This document shows positions 58,885 to 64,000 of a stretch of DNA of 64,000 nucleotides, in pieces. The stretch comes from an uncultured Clostridia bacterium. GTDB lineage: Bacteria > Bacillota > Clostridia > Christensenellales > CAG-314. Every line of letters starts with the position of its first letter. Position 1 is the first letter of the stretch. The position numbers were made by a program, and so were the translations under genes. Location of the stretch: positions 1 to 64,000 of the forward strand of contig CANQGO010000001.1 of NCBI GenBank assembly GCA_947623225.1, in the 5' to 3' direction. Below the pieces are notes generated by a model that saw nothing but the letters and a program-made list of their open reading frames with translations, did not search any database and was not told the DNA's origin.

Positions 58885-59466
58885 ATGAAGAAAACAGGTT
58901 TTTTTAAGTCCATCAAGATGCGTGACCCTGCAGCAAAGAGTTCTCTTGAGATACTGCTATTGTATCCCGGCGTACATGCTTTGATCAGATACAGGATCGC
59001 TCACTTTTTCTACAGGATCAAGTTCGGTTTCATTGCTCGATGGATCACGCAGATCAACCGTCGGCGTACAGGCATCGAGATACACCCTGCCGCCACCATA
59101 GGCAAAAATCTTTTTATCGATCATGGCATGGGTGTTGTCATAGGTGAAACGGCGGTCATAGGAGATAACTGTACCATATATCAAGGCGTAACGTTGGGCG
59201 GTACCGGCAAGGAACACAGTAAGCGGCATCCTACAGTGAAGAACAATGTCGTTATAGGTGCCGGAGCCAAGGTGCTTGGAAACATTACCGTAGGAAACAA
59301 TGTGAAGATCGGAGCAAACTCCATCGTATTGAAAGACGTACCCGACGACTGTACCGTAGTGGGAATAGGACGGATCGTCAATGCAAAAGAACCTGCGCAC
59401 GATTGCTCCGACTGCGCGGACTTTGATAAGTGTTGTGATACAGCCAATTCGGAGCAAATCAACTAA
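58885..59466 (+). CDS. cysE: Serine O-acetyltransferase
   Basis: Hexapeptide repeats; [46 protein letters not shown]. Confidence 0.93.
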   Translation: MKKTGFFKSIKMRDPAAKSSLEILLLYPGVHALIRYRIAHFFYRIKFGFIARWITQINRRRTGIEIHPAATIGKNLFIDHGMGVVIGETAVIGDNCTIYQGVTLGGTGKEHSKRHPTVKNNVVIGAGAKVLGNITVGNNVKIGANSIVLKDVPDDCTVVGIGRIVNAKEPAHDCSDCADFDKCCDTANSEQIN

Positions 59467-59504
59467 AAAAAACCGTAAGGACAACTAATAACAGGAGAAA
59501 AATA

Positions 59505-60359
59505 ATGAAAGTAAAAATCAGCGCGGACAGTACAGTGGATCTGTCAAGGGAATTGGTACAAGAGTACAATGTGGCGATCATGCCTTTGCATGTGAGTCTC
59601 GGGGACAAGGACTGCCTCGACGGCGTTACCATTCAGCCGGAAGATATATACCAATATTATGCCGATACCAAGAAACTTCCCAAGTCCGGTGCGCGTAGTG
59701 CGGAAGAGTATAAGGAGTTCTTTGAGCAACAGTTGCAAGAAGGATATGACGCGATAGTGCATTTTTGCATATCCGCGGAGATGTCTGCCTCTTACCAAAA
59801 TGCCAAGATCGCAGCCGATCAGATGGAGGAAGTATACGTGGTGGACAGTAGGCAACTGTCTACAGGCATAGGATTGCTGGTGCTGGATGCTTGCGATATG
59901 GTAAAAGAGGGTATGACTGCCAAGCAGATATACGAGCGCGCCCTGTCGCGTTGCGACCAAGCCAAGTCCTCATTTATTGTGGACACATTGGAGTTTTTGT
60001 ATAAGGGCGGCAGATGCTCTGCATTGAAATATTTCGGTGCCAACTTGCTATCCATCAAGCCCTGTCTGGAAGTCAAGGACGGACGTATAGGCGTGGAAGG
60101 TAAGCCTATGGGACGCTATCGTCACTGCGTGGCGAAGTATTGCGACAATATCCGCAAGAAGATAACCGATCCGGATCCGAAGCGTGTGTTCGTAACTCAT
60201 ACGCGTATGGATGACGGTATTGTCGAGGAAGTGGTAGAGTGTGTCAAGTCCTGGGGCATATTCGAAGAAGTGTTGGAAACCACAGCGGGTTGTACTGTTA
60301 CTACACATTGCGGAGCCAATACCATAGGTATTCTGTACTTCAACGATGGCAAGCACTGA
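59505..60359 (+). CDS. DegV family protein
   Basis: ISADSTVDLSRELVQEYNVAIMPLHVSLGD; DSRQLSTGIGLLVL. Confidence 0.93.
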   Translation: MKVKISADSTVDLSRELVQEYNVAIMPLHVSLGDKDCLDGVTIQPEDIYQYYADTKKLPKSGARSAEEYKEFFEQQLQEGYDAIVHFCISAEMSASYQNAKIAADQMEEVYVVDSRQLSTGIGLLVLDACDMVKEGMTAKQIYERALSRCDQAKSSFIVDTLEFLYKGGRCSALKYFGANLLSIKPCLEVKDGRIGVEGKPMGRYRHCVAKYCDNIRKKITDPDPKRVFVTHTRMDDGIVEEVVECVKSWGIFEEVLETTAGCTVTTHCGANTIGILYFNDGKH

Positions 60360-60372
60360 TTACCGTCGACAG

Positions 60373-60732
60373 TCAAGTCAGTAATTTGTTCAATATGTCT
60401 TTTATTTCCTTTTCTGTAAGGCCTATACTTTTGCAGTAGTCGATCACCTCGCGCAGTTTATCCTGCGCGAGGTTTGATTTGCGGTTGTCCGTGTGTAATT
60501 CGTTTACAAAGCAACCTTTGCCCTGTATCGTGTATATGTAACCGTCCGCTTCCAATCTCTCATAAGCGGCTTTGACGGGTATCACGGATATGCCGAGTTC
60601 CCGTGCCACTACGCGTATAGATGGTAAGCAATAGTGAGCCTCTATCTTGTGCGCAAGAATTTGCGCAGATATCTGCTTGTACAGTTGCTCATACAGAGGT
60701 ATTTCGCTTTTAGGATAAACAGTCAGTTGCAT
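60373..60732 (-). CDS. GntR-family regulator (YtrA subfamily)
   Basis: IPLYEQLYKQISAQILAHKIEAHYCLPSIRVVARELGISVIPVKAAYERLEADGYI. Confidence 0.92.
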   Translation of the reverse strand: MQLTVYPKSEIPLYEQLYKQISAQILAHKIEAHYCLPSIRVVARELGISVIPVKAAYERLEADGYIYTIQGKGCFVNELHTDNRKSNLAQDKLREVIDYCKSIGLTEKEIKDILNKLLT

Positions 60733-60766
60733 ATTTGTTTTATTATAAAATATTTTTCACGATTTT

Positions 60767-61432
60767 TTAAGTGAAAATGTCATTTTGTTTAGCGAAATTA
60801 TTCAGCGTGTGTTTTGACAATATAAATATCGACAGTATATAGAAGAGTAACCCTACTGCAAGTGCCGTGAGACGTATCCAAAGGTATTGCGATCCATAGC
60901 CGTTCGTATATTCGTCCAGGCAACGCACAGCGATCAAATTGATACACACGGGTAAAATGTACGCTACGGCTATACTTGTGCAATTGTATACGACACGTCT
61001 CGCGTCGGACGAAGTTTGTATTCCGCTCAGCATGTTGTGCACGCCCATCGTCAGCAACAATATCCCGAGTTGTGTACAGTTCATTCTCAAATTCCAGTCG
61101 CCGAAAGCATTGACTGTCGGGTCATGAAGCAAGTAACTTATCAACATACCTATACAGAAACTACCGACAAGTATCGTTTGCCATAGCAGCAGATATATTA
61201 TATAGCTTTTTGCCAAGTCCCTACGTCTGACAGGCAATGTCAAGTACATTTCCGTCGCTCGCGTCGACTTTGTTGTGATGTGCATGTACAGAAGTAGGTT
61301 GCACGCGCTCCATATTGCAATTATGGGCGCGGTGAAACAAAAAATGGGTATGATTATCCAGGGTATAAATATTTTGGATTCCAAACGCAGTTTGATTCGT
61401 ATCAATTTCTTTAACATATTCGATAGTGCCAT
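60767..61432 (-). CDS. ABC-2-like membrane protein
   Basis: Six hydrophobic segments; operon with ABC ATPase. Confidence 0.75.
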   Translation of the reverse strand: MALSNMLKKLIRIKLRLESKIFIPWIIIPIFCFTAPIIAIWSACNLLLYMHITTKSTRATEMYLTLPVRRRDLAKSYIIYLLLWQTILVGSFCIGMLISYLLHDPTVNAFGDWNLRMNCTQLGILLLTMGVHNMLSGIQTSSDARRVVYNCTSIAVAYILPVCINLIAVRCLDEYTNGYGSQYLWIRLTALAVGLLFYILSIFILSKHTLNNFAKQNDIFT

Positions 61433-61450
61433 GATCGCGTGGCAGAGCGA

Positions 61451-62101
61451 TCATATATTTTCTTTTTTGAATTTTTTATAGGAGATGATATATCCGCAAT
61501 ATGTCAATATAGCCATGAGTACTATGCCCGTGGCAAATACTATGACTCGTATCCAAAGCCATTCGGTTTCATATCCGTTCAGAATTTCCACTCCAGCCAC
61601 TCGTATGAAACTTAGCGGAACAAATATTGCCGCAAATACAAATGAATACAACAGACACAGCAACGCGAATACCCACTGAGGCAAATTCTTGGATGTGTTG
61701 AAAACAAAGGGAAGGGATGTTATGTTGATTACGCCGAATGCGACGCATGTCACTCCCAACGCAACAAAGTTCAGCACGAATGCGTGCTCATCGCCTGAGA
61801 AAAACAGGCGTGCGATGATGGTGGCAAAGGCAAATTCGAGCAGTTGCAGTGTTTCTAACAGAATTGTCACGCAGGTCACGGCAAGCACTTGAGCGGAACG
61901 TTTCACCGGTAGTGCGGAGTAGAATTTCAGACCGTTTCCGTATCGCATATTTGTAAGATATATAAATGGCATAAAGAATCCCATCATGAAGAACATAGCC
62001 GTATTGCTTAGTGCGGCAATTACGGTAAATACGGACGCAACGACTATTGAGGCAGCACTTAAATTCAGACGAAATTCCGAACGTATCATTTTATTAAGCA
62101 T
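61451..62101 (-). CDS. ABC-2-like membrane protein
   Basis: Six hydrophobic segments; overlaps ATPase gene. Confidence 0.75.
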   Translation of the reverse strand: MLNKMIRSEFRLNLSAASIVVASVFTVIAALSNTAMFFMMGFFMPFIYLTNMRYGNGLKFYSALPVKRSAQVLAVTCVTILLETLQLLEFAFATIIARLFFSGDEHAFVLNFVALGVTCVAFGVINITSLPFVFNTSKNLPQWVFALLCLLYSFVFAAIFVPLSFIRVAGVEILNGYETEWLWIRVIVFATGIVLMAILTYCGYIISYKKFKKENI

Positions 62102-62951
62102 TGTATTTATCCTCGTGCAATTCTTTGTTGTAGAAAACCATCACGTCCTCCACGGTGGGCTTTTCTGTAATGTAACGGTTCGCAGGTAAGTCGCCACGTC
62201 TCACGAGTGCCACAAAGCCAAACTCGTTACGTTTGACCGCAATGGCACGTTGGGTTATGATAGCCTCATCGTCCGCTCCTCCACGCACTATGGCATGGCT
62301 GTCCAGTAGTTCGTCTTTGCCGCAGTCCAGTATGATGCGCCCGTCGTCTATATATACTATACGATCGGCGCATTTGTCCAGATCGCTTGTGATATGTGTG
62401 GAGAAGAGTATGCTTTTCTCCCCGTCCGACACGATTTCTCTGAATAGAGTAAGCACTTCATCTCTCGCTATCGGGTCGAGTCCGCTCGTCGGTTCGTCGA
62501 ATAGATACAACTCCGCATCGTGACTGAGTGCCAGTGCCAATGCAAACTTGACTTTCATCCCCTGGCTTAGCTCCGATATTCGCTTGTTGGTATCCAGTCC
62601 GAATTTGGCGCAGTATTCGTTGAACAGTGCTCCGTTCCACTTGTAGTAGAAGTCGGAGTAGGCACGAACGATCTTACTCAATTTCAATTGCGGAAAGTAT
62701 TCAAATGCTCCCGCGGCATAGCCTATGCGTTGTTTGACTTGCTCTTCATGGTCGGCTACATCCATTCCGAATGCGACGATGCTGCCGCTGTCCGGTACGA
62801 AAGAATTTATCACGCACTTCAGCGTTGAACTCTTGCCTGCCCCGTTAGCCCCCACGAAACCAACAATCATACCTTTCGGTACTTCGAAACTTATGTCTGT
62901 GAGCGAGAAATTCTCGTTGATTTTCTTGCTTAAATTTTTAATTTTCAGCAT
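62094..62951 (-). CDS. ABC transporter ATP-binding protein
   Basis: VGANGAGKSSTLK, ELSQGMKVKFALALALSHDAELYLFDEPTSGLDP. Confidence 0.93.
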   Translation of the reverse strand: MLKIKNLSKKINENFSLTDISFEVPKGMIVGFVGANGAGKSSTLKCVINSFVPDSGSIVAFGMDVADHEEQVKQRIGYAAGAFEYFPQLKLSKIVRAYSDFYYKWNGALFNEYCAKFGLDTNKRISELSQGMKVKFALALALSHDAELYLFDEPTSGLDPIARDEVLTLFREIVSDGEKSILFSTHITSDLDKCADRIVYIDDGRIILDCGKDELLDSHAIVRGGADDEAIITQRAIAVKRNEFGFVALVRRGDLPANRYITEKPTVEDVMVFYNKELHEDKYNA

Positions 62952-62967
62952 GTTTCCTCCCTACGCA

Positions 62968-62992
62968 ACTGTGTATATCAGATATACACAGT
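62968..62992. promoter_or_regulatory. Perfect 25-bp palindromic operator upstream of ABC/GntR operon
   Basis: ACTGTGTATATC-A-GATATACACAGT. Confidence 0.85.
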
Positions 62993-63110
62993 ATAGCGAT
63001 AGCTGAAAGCCTTGTCAATAGTTTTAAGCAAAAATTTTCGTTAAATTTTCTTAACGAGAGATTCGCGCGGGCAGTCACATAGAAAAACAGATGGATACAT
63101 ATAATTATGT

Positions 63111-63599
63111 ATGCTTAAAACTACATTGAAAAGCGTAGCGGTGGCTTTGTCCATTCTTGCCGCCGTCATTATAATATTGACGGCGGTCGACGGCGTGAAA
63201 AATGTAAGCAAAACACTCGAGGACACTTGTATCAAAGTAACGGTGGTGGATCTGGATGGATCGCCCGTACACAATGCAATTGTCACCATAGACGGACAGA
63301 GTTTTTATACGGATAATAAAGGTTCGTCTCCATCCATATCTTTGAAGCAATTGACTAATTGTTATGATCGGTCTATTGCCGAATGGGGCACAGTCACAGT
63401 GCGTATAGACAAGGAAAACTATTCTCCAGCTTTCGTGTTCCATTGCGTGGTGTATCGCCTCGATACGAGGTATCTGACCGTCAAAATTTATCCCGCGGAC
63501 AATAGCGATCTGCCTTATGTCAGTTACGTAGAGTCTCCGCCGGACGAGTATATACAAGGCTTGCTGGATACGTCGGATTTATCTTCTCCATCGGGATGA
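63111..63599 (+). CDS. Membrane-anchored extracytoplasmic protein
   Basis: N-terminal TM; VTVVDLDGSPVHNAIVTIDGQSFYTDNKG resembles carboxypeptidase-regulatory-like beta-sandwich. Confidence 0.65.
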   Translation: MLKTTLKSVAVALSILAAVIIILTAVDGVKNVSKTLEDTCIKVTVVDLDGSPVHNAIVTIDGQSFYTDNKGSSPSISLKQLTNCYDRSIAEWGTVTVRIDKENYSPAFVFHCVVYRLDTRYLTVKIYPADNSDLPYVSYVESPPDEYIQGLLDTSDLSSPSG

Positions 63600-63691
63600 G
63601 TATTCATGAATGTATATGAATGAGTTTTTTTGTCGATTTTATATAATACTACGTCACGCATAGCATACGTATTTTATATTAAAAACACATT

Positions 63692-63736
63692 AAAAAGTCC
63701 CTTTTCGTCAAAAATGCGATATGACAGGGACTTTTT
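63692..63736. terminator. Bidirectional terminator
   Basis: AAAAAGTCCC...GGGACTTTTT. Confidence 0.75.
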
Positions 63737-63865
63737 ATGTATAATTTCAAGTGGCGCAAAATTTTTACTTTTTTTGGTGCGCAACAGTACACAAGTAATA
63801 TATTTTGTGTTAAAATATTATTCATATATGACAGAATTATAGACTGGGAGTTCGTGTGGAAGTTT

Positions 63866-64000
63866 ATGGATGAAAGTTTTGTCAAGCAGTTGACATTATC
63901 GCAAAAGGTGCGTCTTGTGCATGGAGACGGCAATTGGCACACTCATTCAGAGAACGGACTGCCTGTTGTTATGATGACGGACGGCCCGCACGGGCTTAGA
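63866..64000 (+). CDS. GH3 beta-glucosidase-like protein, N-terminus only (runs off window)
   Basis: LTLSQKVRLVHGDGNWHTHSENGLPVVMMTDGPHGLR. Confidence 0.85.
   Translation, partial: MDESFVKQLTLSQKVRLVHGDGNWHTHSENGLPVVMMTDGPHGLR

Overview
The window is about 64 kb of a bacterial chromosome, probably Bacillota/Clostridia-like (inference from gene content, strong Shine-Dalgarno sites and TTGACA/TATAAT promoters). There are no rRNAs, CRISPR arrays, transposases or phage genes. Core content: glmS; a sugar-type ABC operon with a staphylococcal-nuclease-like lipoprotein and a 1517-aa multi-Ig lipoprotein; a polyamine operon (XRE-cupin regulator, potABC, frameshifted potD); GH20 hexosaminidase; pfkA; an FMN riboswitch with ribU-like ECF gene; tsaE-tsaB-rimI; alpha/beta hydrolase, membrane-anchored Mur ligase and ddl; a WYL regulator; murG; a type II topoisomerase pair; trmB; nadE; Sel1 protein; deacetylase; SSB-like protein; murI; a THF-riboswitch-like leader with folT-like gene; DUF421/DUF4363; a TIR-methyltransferase fusion; cysE; degV; a GntR/ABC operon; and the start of a GH3 gene. 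Strongest leads: (1) a tandem array at 46.78-47.37 kb of two 250-bp units built from interrupted tRNA-Leu(CAG) sequence beside an intact copy. Each unit has a 53-nt T-loop insert and a 92-bp segment between TGCCA/TGGCA that would restore the tRNA 5' half if flipped. (2) An XRE-HTH/nitrilase/NAD-synthetase single-chain fusion. (3) A TIR-domain/SAM-methyltransferase fusion. (4) Poly-G tracts and a near-identical 507-bp tandem duplication that suggest variable surface or promoter loci. All calls come from reading the sequence; no database searches were run.
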